A stretch of DNA of 64,000 bases, from positions 62,001 through 126,000 of the forward strand of contig NZ_CP022365.1 of NCBI RefSeq assembly GCF_003119115.1. The letters are read 5' to 3'. The position numbers and the translations under genes were made by a program. Position 1 is the stretch's first letter. Each line of letters starts with the position of its first letter. The DNA is from Azospirillum sp. TSH58 (GTDB lineage: Bacteria > Pseudomonadota > Alphaproteobacteria > Azospirillales > Azospirillaceae). Under the pieces are notes generated by a model, which ran no database searches, had not been told where the DNA came from, and saw only the letters and a program-made list of their open reading frames with translations. This document shows, piece by piece, positions 44,048 to 53,375 of the stretch.

Positions 44048-45018
44048 CGTGATCCTCTCGTTTCGACCGAGTTGCCCGATGGTAGCAACCAGCGGGAGCC
44101 ACGGTCATGTCAGCCGTTCCACACAGCCTCGAACACTGGATGGCGCCGTTCGCGGCGCTGTTCACCCGGCCGACTTTGCGGCATGCCCTGGTTCTGGTCG
44201 CGGGGACGCTCCTCACCCCGGGGCGGCGCACCGTGACCGCGGCGTTGAGCATCATGGGACGGCGCGAAGACGGCGGCTTCGCCAAATTCCATCGCGTGCT
44301 CAATCGCAACCGCTGGTCCAGCCGTGCCGTCGCGCAGCGCCTGCTCACGCTCCTGGTCACCAGCTTCGTGCCGCAGGGGCCCGTGGTCATCGGCATCGAC
44401 GAGACGATCGAGCGCCGCTGGGGGGCGAAGATCAAGCCCCGCGGCATCTACCGCGACCCGGTGCGTTCCAGCCATGGGCACTTCGTCAAAGCCAGCGGTC
44501 TGCGCTGGATTGTGGTCATGCTGCTGGTGCCGATCTCCTGGGCCGGACGGGTCTGGGCACTGCCGTTTCTCAGCGCTTTGGCGCCGTCAGAGCGGTTCTC
44601 CCGGGAGACCAGGCGTCGGCATAAGAAGCTCACCGACTGGGCACGCCAGCTTCTGCTCCAGGTCAGGCGCTGGTTGCCCAATCGCCAGCTGATCGTCGTT
44701 GCTGACAGCAGCTACGCGGCCATTGAGTTGCTCAACGATCTGCGTGCCCATCTCACCATCATCACGCGCTTGCGCTTGGATGCCCGCTTGTTCGAACTGG
44801 CTCCGCTACAATCTCCAGGAACGATAGGGCGCCCGCGGGTATCGGGCAGCCGGTTGCCGTCCTTAGCGCAACGCCTGGAGAATGCCGAAACCTCGTGGCG
44901 CTGCGTTCGGGTGATCGGCTGGTATGGCGGCAGCGAAGTAAGCGTTGGGTGACGACACATCCGACGTGATCGTGGTTCATGAAATATTCCGCTGGTCGCA
45001 GTTCAGCGGGGTAAGAGG

Positions 45019-45594
45019 ATGTCGGGTCAGGATCTGGAGAGCTATTGGCGTGGTCATGTCGAGGCCTGGAAGGGCAGCGGGCTGACGCTGAAAGCCTACG
45101 CTGAAGCCCATGGCATTGGACGGTGGGCTCTGGGGCGGTGGTCGCGCCGCTTTGCCGCTGCGGAGGAGGTGAGCGCTCGCCGTCATAGGGATAGTCCTGG
45201 TGCTGTCCCTATGACGGCGAGCGCTCCCTTGGTGATGGAGATCGTCGAGGCGGCCCCCCGCCGGCGGTATTGGTCGCAGGCGGAGAAAGAGCAGCTGGTG
45301 GCGGAAACCTGCGAGCCGGGCGTGAGCGTGTCGCTGGTCGTCCGCCGGCGCGGGGTCGATCCCAGCCTGTTGTTCCGCTGGCGCCGCCAGATGCTCACTC
45401 CGGCCGAGCCGACGCCCATCTTCGCGCCGGTGGAGGTGGCGGACGCCACGCCGGCTCTTCCCCTCACGCCGCCAGCTCCATGCGGTGCCGGCCTGATCGA
45501 GATCGAGTTGGCCGGCGGACGGCGGCTGCGGGTCGGGCGGGATGTCGATGCCGAAGCATTGCGCCGGGTGATCAACGTGCTGGAGCGGCCATGA
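45019..45594 (+). CDS. tnpA: IS66 TnpA (Orf1)
   Basis: A 191-residue protein with a helix-turn-helix: WSQAEKEQLVAETCEPGVSV, then VVRRRGVDPSLLFRWRRQ. This is the usual first IS66 ORF, a probable DNA-binding accessory protein. It overlaps tnpB by four bases (ATGA). Confidence 0.9.
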   Translation: MSGQDLESYWRGHVEAWKGSGLTLKAYAEAHGIGRWALGRWSRRFAAAEEVSARRHRDSPGAVPMTASAPLVMEIVEAAPRRRYWSQAEKEQLVAETCEPGVSVSLVVRRRGVDPSLLFRWRRQMLTPAEPTPIFAPVEVADATPALPLTPPAPCGAGLIEIELAGGRRLRVGRDVDAEALRRVINVLERP

Positions 45595-45947
45595 TGCTGT
45601 CGATCCCGGCCGGTGTGCGCATTTGCCTGGCGCTGGAGCCCTGCGACATGCGCCGCGGCTTCGACGGACTGGCCCTGCTGGTGCAGCAGGCCCTCGGCAA
45701 GGACCCGTTCTGCGGCCACCTTTACATCTTCCGAGGGAAAGGTGCCGGGCGCGTGAAAATTCTCTACGCCGATCAGAACGGCCAGTGCCTGTTCGCCAAA
45801 AGGCTGGAAAAGGGGCGATTTGTCTGGCCAACGACACGGACGCCGGGCGGCACGGTGGTGCTGACGCCGGCGGAACTGTCCCTGCTTCTGGAGGGACTGG
45901 ACTGGCGTCACACCGTGTCGGCATCCAGGCCGGCCGTAGCGGGATGA
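45591..45947 (+). CDS. tnpB: IS66 TnpB (Orf2)
   Basis: A 118-residue IS66 Orf2 protein: CLALEPCDMRRGFDGLA, then YADQNGQCLFAKRLEKGRFVWP. The family is highly conserved; its role in transposition is unclear. It overlaps tnpA by ATGA, so translation is coupled. Confidence 0.92.
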   Translation: MMLSIPAGVRICLALEPCDMRRGFDGLALLVQQALGKDPFCGHLYIFRGKGAGRVKILYADQNGQCLFAKRLEKGRFVWPTTRTPGGTVVLTPAELSLLLEGLDWRHTVSASRPAVAG

Positions 45948-46016
45948 ATGGGAGAAAAGGTGAGGAAAACCGCGGGCTTGGCTGGCTTGGGGCCGTGATC
46001 TGCGGTACAATCGGCC

Positions 46017-47592
46017 ATGCGCTTCGACCTCGACAACCTGCCCGCTGATCCGGCCCTGCTGCAGCAGATGGTGCGCGATTTGGCCGAGGTCGTGGAGCGC
46101 CAGAAAGCCGATCTGGCGGAGTTGGAGGCTCTGCGTCAGCAGCTTCGGCAGATGCAGCGCACCGTCTTCGGGCGCCGCTCCGAGCGGCTCGATCCCGATC
46201 AGCTCGATCTCGGGTTGGAGGAGCTGGAGGCCGACATCGCCCGGGTCGAGGCCAAACTCGCAGCCCCTGAACCGGAACCGTCGGCCCCTGCGGAACCACC
46301 CAGCCGTGGCCGCGAGTTGCCCGATGATCTGCCGCATCACGATCTCACGCTCGAGCCGCCCGGGCTGGAGTCCGGCGCCGGGGTTTGCCCCTGCGGCGGC
46401 GGGGCTTTGCATGAGGCCGGCGAGACGGTGGCCCGGATGATCGACTACGTGCCGGCCCAGGTGCGGGTGCTGCGCATCCGCCGGCCCAAATACGCCTGCC
46501 GCGGCTACGGCACGCTGCATCAGGCGCCGGCCCCGGAGAAGCCGATCGCCAAGGGCATGGCGACGCCGGCGATGCTGGCGCACGTCATCACCAGCCGCTA
46601 CTGCGATCATCTGCCCTTCTACCGCCAGGCGCAGATCCTGGCCCGCAACGGCTTCCCCGTTGATCGCTCGGTTCTGGCGGGCTGGGCGGGACAGGCGTGC
46701 TGGTGGCTGGAGGCGCTGCATGAGGAACTGGGCAAGGCCCTGTTCGCCTCGGCCAAGCTGTTCGCCGAGCCCGCAGGGCCAGCGAAGCTACGACACGCCG
46801 ATGCCGACGCTGGCGCCGGGAACCGGCCGGGTGAAGACCGGACGGCTGTGGGCCTATGCCCGCGATGACCGGCCCTGGCAGGGGCTGGACCCGCCAGCGG
46901 TGATTTACGCCTACACCAGCGATCGCAAAGGCGAACGCCCAGCCGCCCACCTGCGGGAGTTCCGCGGGGTGCTGCAGGTGGACGGTTACGCCGGGTTCGA
47001 ACGGCTGGCTGCCGGCAACCGGGTCGTGCTGGCGGCGTGCTGGAGCCATGCGCGTCGACGCTTCTACGACTTGGCCGAAAACGGCTCGCCGATCGCCGCC
47101 GAGGCGTTGCGCCGCATCGCCCGGCTCTACGCGATCGAAGAGCGCATCCGCGGCCGCACGGCCGATGAGCGCCGACAACTTTGGCAAGCCGAGGCCGCTT
47201 CCCAGGTGGCGGAGCTGAAGGCGTGGCTGGAGCACGAACTTCCCCGCCTGCCGGGCCGCTCCAAGCTGGCCGAGGCGATCCGCTATGCGCTCGGTCGCTG
47301 GAAGGCGCTGTGCGTCTACCTGGGCGACGGCCGGGTGGAGATGGATACCAACACAGTGGAGCGCTGCATCAGGCCGGTAGCCCTCGGCCGGAAGAATAGC
47401 CTCTTCGCCGGCTCCGAGGGTGGTGGCCATCGCTGGGCGGTGATCGCCTCGCTGGTTGAGACCTGCAAGCTCAACGCTGTCGAACCGTTCGCCTACCTGC
47501 GCGACGTCCTGGAGCGCATGGTGAACGGCTATCCCGCCAGCCGCCTCGCCGATCTCCTCCCCTGGAACTGGAAGCCCGCCGTCAACGCCTGA
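46017..47592 (+). pseudogene. tnpC: IS66 transposase TnpC, frameshifted by a 22-bp insertion
   Basis: The first frame (46017 on) has the leucine-zipper-like N-terminus, the CPCGG zinc segment and the DHLPFYRQAQIL region. It breaks at 46769-46790, where 22 extra bases are inserted after LFA-(D). The rest (DTPMPTLAPGTGR, VDGYAGFERL, NTVERCIRPVALGRKNSLFAGSEGG) continues in another frame to 47592. The insertion falls at the ADDTP motif, the presumed first catalytic Asp, so the protein should be inactive. A zinc-region Cys is also changed to Tyr (ACRGYG for ACRGCG). Confidence 0.88.
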
Positions 47593-48118
47593 TCCGGTGC
47601 AATCACGCTCCGCTTACGCAGCGAACGGCAACTGGAGATCAGCTCTGGCACAGCCTTGTGGTATATCCCGGCAAACAGGTTCCGATCCGATGGGTGCTGG
47701 TGCGCGACGTGCAAGGGAGGCTTCGAGCCACAGGGCTTTCTCTGCACTGGCCTCCAAGCCGATCCGCTCGATGTGCTGCGCTGGTTTGTTCGGCGCTGGG
47801 CCGTCGAAGTGACCTTCGCCGAGGTGCGCCGTCACCTGGGGGTTGAGACCTAGCGGCAATGGTCGGAACCGGCGATCGCACGCACCATTCCGGCCCTGCT
47901 CGGTCTGTTCTCGCTCGTCAAACTGTGGGCCAACGACATCTCGGCGGGGGCGGCAATCGCACCGCATGCCGCGCTGTGGTATCGCAAAGCCGAGCCAACC
48001 TTCAGCGATGCTCTCGTGGCCGAACAAGGGTTTTGGGAAGACCGGTTCCAACGTATGCTCTCGGTCGGCGGCTCGGTTCCATCGGGCCGAGGAATGGCCG
48101 GCCGCAAGGGAGAAAGCC

Positions 48119-48961
48119 GTGAAGCGCATCAGCGAGGACAAGGCAGCGGATCTTGCCCGGGACATCCGGACCCTGCTCAAGGTCCATGCCGAGGCCATGG
48201 GGGGCATCGAGGAAATGCTGGACAGGCCGAGCGTTCCCATCGCCGAGGCCGTGGCGGAACTGGCCGCCATGTCGCGTGGCTTCGCCGCCAACTGCCACGA
48301 CGTGAAGTTCCGCTACGACTGGAGCATCCCGCCTGCGCCGGAATGGTTCGATCATTTTATCGACGCCTATCTCCTGCTGCGCCGCGACCGGAACACCTTC
48401 TGGATGGAGCGGGGCGTCTATGGTGTCCTGGCTCTGTCGCGGGGCGGGAGGGTGCTTGAGCTATGCTGCGGGGATGGCTACTACACGCGGAATTTCTATG
48501 CGCCCTTCGCCGGAAGCATCGTGGCACTCGATTTCGACCCCGACGCCATCGCGCACGCCCGGCGCTACAATGCCGCGCCGAACGTCGAATTCCGGAACGC
48601 GGACATCCGCAAGGACATCCCGAAAGAAACCTTCGACAATGTGGTGTGGGACGCCGCCATTGAGCATTTCACGCCGGATGAGATGGACGGCATCCTGAAG
48701 ACCGTATCGTCGTGTCTGGATGGAAAAGGCTGTCTCAGCGGCTACACCATCGTCGCCATGGACTCGGGCAAGCATCTGGACCAGCATGAGCACGAGTTTA
48801 CGTCCATGGGCGAACTCGTGGACTGCCTTTTCACGCATTTCCGCAACGTGAAGGTTTTCGAGACGGTCCATCCGGCCCGCCACAACCTGTATTTCTACGC
48901 TTCCGATACCGTCCTGCCATTTGACGGCCATTGGCCGCACGTCGTCGAGAAGCGCCGGTGA
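48119..48961 (+). CDS. Class I SAM-dependent methyltransferase
   Basis: A 280-residue protein. Motif I is VLELCCGDGYYT (about residue 111), followed by ALDFDPDAI and NVVWDAAIEHF. The first 100 residues are helical and may bind the substrate. The GTG start at 48119 is chosen because AGGGAGA lies a few bases before it; the same frame extends upstream into the IS701 remnant. The natural N-terminus or promoter may therefore have been replaced by the insertion. Substrate is unknown; context suggests a sugar or glycan. Confidence 0.8.
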   Translation: MKRISEDKAADLARDIRTLLKVHAEAMGGIEEMLDRPSVPIAEAVAELAAMSRGFAANCHDVKFRYDWSIPPAPEWFDHFIDAYLLLRRDRNTFWMERGVYGVLALSRGGRVLELCCGDGYYTRNFYAPFAGSIVALDFDPDAIAHARRYNAAPNVEFRNADIRKDIPKETFDNVVWDAAIEHFTPDEMDGILKTVSSCLDGKGCLSGYTIVAMDSGKHLDQHEHEFTSMGELVDCLFTHFRNVKVFETVHPARHNLYFYASDTVLPFDGHWPHVVEKRR

Positions 48962-48997
48962 TCCTGCCGCACCTTCACAGCCGCCCTACCCCCGGCA

Positions 48998-51733
48998 TCA
49001 CTCCCGAACGGCTTCCATGAACAGGCTATCCGGCTTGTGGGCCGTGCCGGACGGCGTGGTCTCCAGGTGGTACAGGGCAAAACCGGGAATGGCGGACTCG
49101 CTTGCCGCCATCGGGCGGCAGCCGACAAAGCCGGCCTGTTCAAGACATCGGCGGAGCGACAGGCGGTCGTACATCCAGCGATGCACCTCGCCACTCAGCC
49201 GGAAGCGCCCGATCTCGGTCGGATCTTCCGCACCGGCCGGCTCCGCTTCCTGCTCTACCGTGCCGTCGCTCAGCAGGGCTTCGGCGTCCGAGCCAATGCG
49301 GTGGCGGATGAAGTCTAGCGCCTGGACTGGGCACCGTTCCAGGAAGTGGGCGATCCGGCCGCCGCTGGTGTGACGGGCAAGCTGATCGACCAACTCGGCG
49401 ATCATCCAATCGTGCCGCGCGGCGGCGCCCTCCTCCCCCGCGTCGCAGGCCGCCAATGTACCAAGATAGGCGCGGCAGGCGGCCTCCAGGTCCGGCACCG
49501 CGATTCGCAGGGTGCCGCCGGGCTTCAGCACGCGGCGGCATTCCCGTAGGAAGGCAGGGACCGCCGCCGGGCTCAGATGCTCAAGCACGTGAGAGTGGTA
49601 GACCGCGTCGAACGTTCCGTCCAGAAAGGGAAGACCTGCGGCTGCGTCGTGAGCCAGCACCGCGTAGCTGTAGGGCATCACGTCCATATTGACCCAGTCG
49701 TCGTGAAAACGCTCCCCGCAGCCGATGTTGAGCAGGAGCGGGCGGGCGGGGTTCACTGGCTCGACCACTTCGCACAGATAGGTCTTGGTCGGCGTCGGTT
49801 CGTCTAGGACATCGGCAAGGTCATAGGGGATGCTCCGCCAGATGCGCCGGATCAATAGCCCATGGCGGACGAGCAGCGCGCGCAGTTCGCCCTCGTTGAG
49901 GATCACCTCGGCCATCGGGGCGCCGTAGCCGGACTTGCGCAGCCAGGTCGTGGGGCGTCGGGCCAGCACGGGAACCGTGTGGAACACCACGAAACGGCGG
50001 GCGACACGACGCGCCTCGGCGATGGCCGCCTCGTAGTCCATGGTGTGCATCAGGGAGACGCCATTGAACACGATGTCCATGCTGCCGTTCCCATAGGGCA
50101 GCCGGGTGGCGTTGGCCACGGCGAAAGATCGGCCGGGGCGATGCTGGCAGGCCAGTGCGATCATCGGCGTGCTCCGATCAATGCCGGCGTAGCGCACGCG
50201 CCCGGGCAAGAGATGATCGAACACCTCGGCGTAATACCCGCTGCCGCACCCCACCTCGAGGAGTGTCGGAGACCACAAGCCGGCAGCCTCCACTGCCTGG
50301 GCCGCGACGGTCAGATCGCTGCGCGCCGCGCCGGCGCGCATGCCGGCCAGCAGGTCGCGGAAAGCCTGTTCCTGGGCGTTGCAGACCTCGGGCCGGCTCC
50401 ATGCCTCATCTGGTCGGGCGGACAGGGTTTGGGCTTGCGCCCGGTCAATCACGCTGTAACCGCGATGCTCCAGTACCGGAGCGGAAGGCGGGGCCGCCGC
50501 CGTCTGGGCAGACTGGGCCGCCAGGGGCTCCGGAACCGCCGGCTTCCGCGCTGGCGACCGGGAGGAGAGATGGCGGCGCAGGATCGCGTCGAACTCGTGG
50601 ATACGCTGGGCCATCCCATGCTCTTCCAGACAGCGCCGTTGACCGTTCCGGGCGATGGCGCGGCGGGCCTCGGGATTGGCCAGATAATGTTCAATCTTCT
50701 CGATCAGGTCGTTCACGTCTGTGAAGGTTTCGATGTCCCTGCCAGGCTGGAAGAAAGATGCTAGATTGTCGTGATGCTCCGTCAGCAGGAAGGCTCCGCC
50801 CCCGGTCGCCTCGAACAGGCGCATGTTGGAGGTTTCGTTCCCGGCCAAGTTCATGACGCGCCCGTCGCCAGTGAGGCTACTATAGTCGCCGCGGGCGTCG
50901 AACACGATGCGCCCGCTTTTCAGCACCCGCTGCATGGCCAGTCCGAAGACCTGGGGCTGCAACCGGCGGCGGGCCGACGGCGGCAGGTCGTCGAGATCGC
51001 CACCCAGATGCAGAGCGCAGGAGAAACCACGTTCCTCCGCCGCCTCGGCGATGCGGTTGACCAGCAGGTTGCGCGGGGCGTGATAGGCGCGGGTGTAGGA
51101 GCCGGGGAAGACGAGGTCGCACGTTTCGGGCACGTCGGCGACAGTGCTGGCGATCCATTCGGGAAAGCCGGGCATGTAAGGCTCGGCGGCCCGGACTCCC
51201 AACCGCTTTGCGGCATCGCGCACGCCGGCGAGTCCCGACAGGATGAGGTCGAACTCAGACCAGTCGGTGCCTACCGGAATTTTCGCGGCATGCCAGCCGA
51301 CCACGAGCCGGGGGCGTCGGCGCAGGCTGCGGATGAAGGCGCTGTCGAAGGTGGCCGCGTCGCTGCAATAGAGAATGTCCGGGGCCAGTGCGTCCACTTG
51401 GCGGCGCACCACCTCGTGAAGCATGCGGTCGGGCGACGGTGCCGGAAAGCCGTTTTCCCGCAGCCAGGCTCTCTGCGCGGGCCAGGCGTTTCCGATGATC
51501 AGGTGGGCCTCGTACCCCACCGTGCTGAGATAGGGCGCAATGTTGTGGAGCGCGCTGAACCCGTCCAGGACAAGCGCTTCGATCTGATTGTCGAACGGCG
51601 CCGCCCGCAATGCCGGGTGGGCTTCGTAGAACGCCTCGATGTAACGGGGATAGAAGCTTTCCACCTGGACAAGCCGCAATTCGCCATCCGCCGGTCGTGT
51701 TGGTATCGGAAACGATCCGGTCTGCTGGGGCAT
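48998..51733 (-). CDS. Three-domain glycosyltransferase-methyltransferase-methyltransferase
   Basis: A 911-residue protein. Residues 1-400 are a GT-B glycosyltransferase of the CgeB/Glyco_trans_1_2 type (NMRLFEATGGGAFLLTEH, DVNDLIEKIEHYLANPE). Near residue 490 a first methyltransferase domain begins with LLEVGCGSGYYAEVF. Near residue 665 a second begins with LLLNIGCGERFHDDW and continues with YHSHVLEHL. It could add a sugar and methylate it, perhaps as a chain-terminating cap. AAAGGA lies 8 bases before the ATG. It is convergent with the plus-strand methyltransferase at 48119; downstream of its promoter side lie IS remnants, which may have separated it from its operon. Confidence 0.85.
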   Translation of the reverse strand: MPQQTGSFPIPTRPADGELRLVQVESFYPRYIEAFYEAHPALRAAPFDNQIEALVLDGFSALHNIAPYLSTVGYEAHLIIGNAWPAQRAWLRENGFPAPSPDRMLHEVVRRQVDALAPDILYCSDAATFDSAFIRSLRRRPRLVVGWHAAKIPVGTDWSEFDLILSGLAGVRDAAKRLGVRAAEPYMPGFPEWIASTVADVPETCDLVFPGSYTRAYHAPRNLLVNRIAEAAEERGFSCALHLGGDLDDLPPSARRRLQPQVFGLAMQRVLKSGRIVFDARGDYSSLTGDGRVMNLAGNETSNMRLFEATGGGAFLLTEHHDNLASFFQPGRDIETFTDVNDLIEKIEHYLANPEARRAIARNGQRRCLEEHGMAQRIHEFDAILRRHLSSRSPARKPAVPEPLAAQSAQTAAAPPSAPVLEHRGYSVIDRAQAQTLSARPDEAWSRPEVCNAQEQAFRDLLAGMRAGAARSDLTVAAQAVEAAGLWSPTLLEVGCGSGYYAEVFDHLLPGRVRYAGIDRSTPMIALACQHRPGRSFAVANATRLPYGNGSMDIVFNGVSLMHTMDYEAAIAEARRVARRFVVFHTVPVLARRPTTWLRKSGYGAPMAEVILNEGELRALLVRHGLLIRRIWRSIPYDLADVLDEPTPTKTYLCEVVEPVNPARPLLLNIGCGERFHDDWVNMDVMPYSYAVLAHDAAAGLPFLDGTFDAVYHSHVLEHLSPAAVPAFLRECRRVLKPGGTLRIAVPDLEAACRAYLGTLAACDAGEEGAAARHDWMIAELVDQLARHTSGGRIAHFLERCPVQALDFIRHRIGSDAEALLSDGTVEQEAEPAGAEDPTEIGRFRLSGEVHRWMYDRLSLRRCLEQAGFVGCRPMAASESAIPGFALYHLETTPSGTAHKPDSLFMEAVRE

Positions 51734-51939
51734 TGAGGGTGTCCTTTCAGTTTCTGTCCGTGTCGGGCGGCGATGGACAGAATATGGTCCGAACTTAATT
51801 AAACATCTGCTGATTTGCAGCTTACAAGATGCGCGGCAAGACGGGGCGCAGTCTGCGCCAAGCGTCGGCGTAGCGCGCCGTCCTCCAGCAGGCGGATCAG
51901 GCATGGCTGTACCGCCTCAGGCTCTCAGCCTTCCACGGC
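51734..51939. other. Region between glycosyltransferase gene and IS remnants
   Basis: Holds the probable promoter of the three-domain gene (AT-rich near 51780-51830). No gene seen. Confidence 0.4.
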
Positions 51940-52028
51940 AAGCACGCAGCCAAGCCGGGCGAAGGCACCTGTTCGCCTACATTGCAGGCTATTGCAATCG
52001 CTAACGCCTCTACTGGCGATCGGCTATA
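51940..52028 (+). mobile_element. IS3-family transposase C-terminal remnant
   Basis: A plus-strand frame reads RHLFAYIAGYCNR-stop-RLYWRSAI, which fits the conserved end of IS3 OrfB (F-x-Y-I-x-x-Y-N-R-x-R-x-H-S-A-I-G) with a stop and several substitutions. It abuts the IS5-family element. Only about 25 codons are recognisable. Confidence 0.35.
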
Positions 52029-53335
52029 GCAGGGTGCGGAAAAACGAACATATTCCGGCCTTTTGCCTCCGCTGAGGCTGAAAATGCGGGTTTCAGCGGG
52101 CGATTTGGTCGGGACGGAGCGTTTTTCCTCGCTCTGAGGCCCCCGGAACCCCCGTTCAGGCGGATTGCGGGCGTGATTATGCCGCAGCCAGCAGCTTGGG
52201 CAGGCGGATCAGGTTGTAAGCGGTGGCGGTCAGGGTGAACATCCAACCGACGCGGGCCATGCCGCGATGACGCGTTTTGCGCAAACCGGCTCCCTTGATC
52301 CAGCCGAACACCTCCTCGATCCGTTTGCGGATGCGCAAGGACACAGCATAGCCAGGGTGGCGGGTGGTCCGGCCATCGATCGCCGAGCGGCGGTTGCTCG
52401 TGTTCTGCGCGATGTGCGCAGCGGCACCCAACTCACGCATGTTCGCCACGAAATCCTTGGTGTCGTAAGCCTTGTCGGCGCCCACCGTGATGTGGTGGCG
52501 GCCGGGGATCGCCTCGACCATGGACACCGCCGCCTCGCGTTCGGCCAAGCCGGTGGCTGCCGTCAGCCGGACATTCACCACCAGGGCGTTCCGGTTCTCC
52601 ATCAGGGCGTGGCCCATGAAGGCCAGCTTCGCCGGCTGCCCGTTGCCCTTGCGGTACAGCCGCGCCTCGGGATCGCTGGTCGAGGCATGGGTCTCGTTGG
52701 ACCGCTTCTCACCATGGAAGTCGCGGTCGCCGTTGCGTCCCGGCCCCGGCGGCTCACCGCTGCCGTCCTTGGGCCGGAAGCTCTTCACCGAGGCCCACGC
52801 TTCGATCAGCGTCCCATCCACCGAGAAGTGCTCGTCAGACAGCAGCGCCTTGACCCGGGGTTGACCCAGCACGGTGGCCAGGAACTTGCCCGCCACATCG
52901 CCGGCCAGCAGGCGCTCACGGTTCTTGGTGAACACGGTCACGTCCCACACCGGGGCGTCCATCGACAAGCCGACGAACCAGCGGAACAGCAGGTTGTAGT
53001 CGAGTTGTTCCATCAGTTGGCGTTCCGAGCGCACCGAGTAGAAGGCCTGGAGCAGCAGCGCCCGCAACAGCTTCTCCGGCGGGATCGAGGGGCGCCCGAT
53101 CTTCGAGTACAGGCCTTCGAACGCCGGCGACATCACCTCCAGCGCTTCATCCACGATGGCCCGGATCGGCCGCAGCGGGTGATCGGCCGGAACCCGCGCC
53201 TCGCAGCTCACGTAGCTGAACAGACCCTCGCTGCGTTCGTCCGAGCCCCGCATCGCCCCCCTCGCTGGCTGCATTCTCCACGACCCCAGAGAATCACGAC
53301 CGGCCGGCTACGCACAGCCTTTTTCCGCGGCCTGA
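52029..53335 (-). mobile_element. IS5-family insertion sequence
   Basis: Imperfect terminal inverted repeats: left GCAGGGTGCGGAAAAACG, right (inverted) TCAGGCCGCGGAAAAAGG. A TA dinucleotide flanks both ends (52027-52028 and 53336-53337), consistent with a 2-bp target duplication. About 1307 bp with one transposase gene. Confidence 0.75.
52177..53253 (-). CDS. IS5-family transposase
   Basis: A 358-residue DDE transposase. The N-terminal DUF772-type domain (RPSIPPEKLLRALLLQAFYS) is followed by catalytic motifs SVDGTLIEAW, VGADKAYDTKDFV and RKRIEEVFGWIK. It appears intact. Start taken at ATG 53253, with GAGGGGGG close upstream; ATG 53274 is possible. Confidence 0.92.
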   Translation of the reverse strand: MRGSDERSEGLFSYVSCEARVPADHPLRPIRAIVDEALEVMSPAFEGLYSKIGRPSIPPEKLLRALLLQAFYSVRSERQLMEQLDYNLLFRWFVGLSMDAPVWDVTVFTKNRERLLAGDVAGKFLATVLGQPRVKALLSDEHFSVDGTLIEAWASVKSFRPKDGSGEPPGPGRNGDRDFHGEKRSNETHASTSDPEARLYRKGNGQPAKLAFMGHALMENRNALVVNVRLTAATGLAEREAAVSMVEAIPGRHHITVGADKAYDTKDFVANMRELGAAAHIAQNTSNRRSAIDGRTTRHPGYAVSLRIRKRIEEVFGWIKGAGLRKTRHRGMARVGWMFTLTATAYNLIRLPKLLAAA

Positions 53336-53375
53336 TAGAGCTTTTGAGCAGGCCGAGTTGCGGGCCGGCCGCCGG

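Larger units (their letters stand above)
44938..47617 (+). mobile_element. IS66-family insertion sequence, complete ends with 8-bp target duplication
   Basis: Ends are GTAAGCGTTGGGTGACG on the left and, inverted, GTAAGCGGAGCGTGATT on the right, the IS66 signature. The flanks GCAGCGAA (44930-44937) and GCAGCGAA (47618-47625) are an exact 8-bp target duplication. The 2680-bp element carries tnpA, tnpB and a frameshifted tnpC. It is inserted inside an IS701-type transposase gene. Confidence 0.95.
44107..48030 (+). mobile_element. IS701-type element remnant, interrupted by IS66
   Basis: The first 281 codons of a DDE transposase (44107-44949, with VVIGIDETIERRWG as first acidic motif and VVADSSYAA as second) run into the IS66 insertion. 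The rest resumes at 47626 and continues to about 48030 (DPLDVLRWFVRRWAVEVTFAEVRRHLG is split below family length here). The second part has a one-base deletion near 47667, a compensating one-base gain near 47728, and a TAG stop where family members have Gln (47851). The end appears deleted. So the copy was probably decaying independently of the IS66 insertion. Outer boundaries could not be fixed. Confidence 0.75.
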
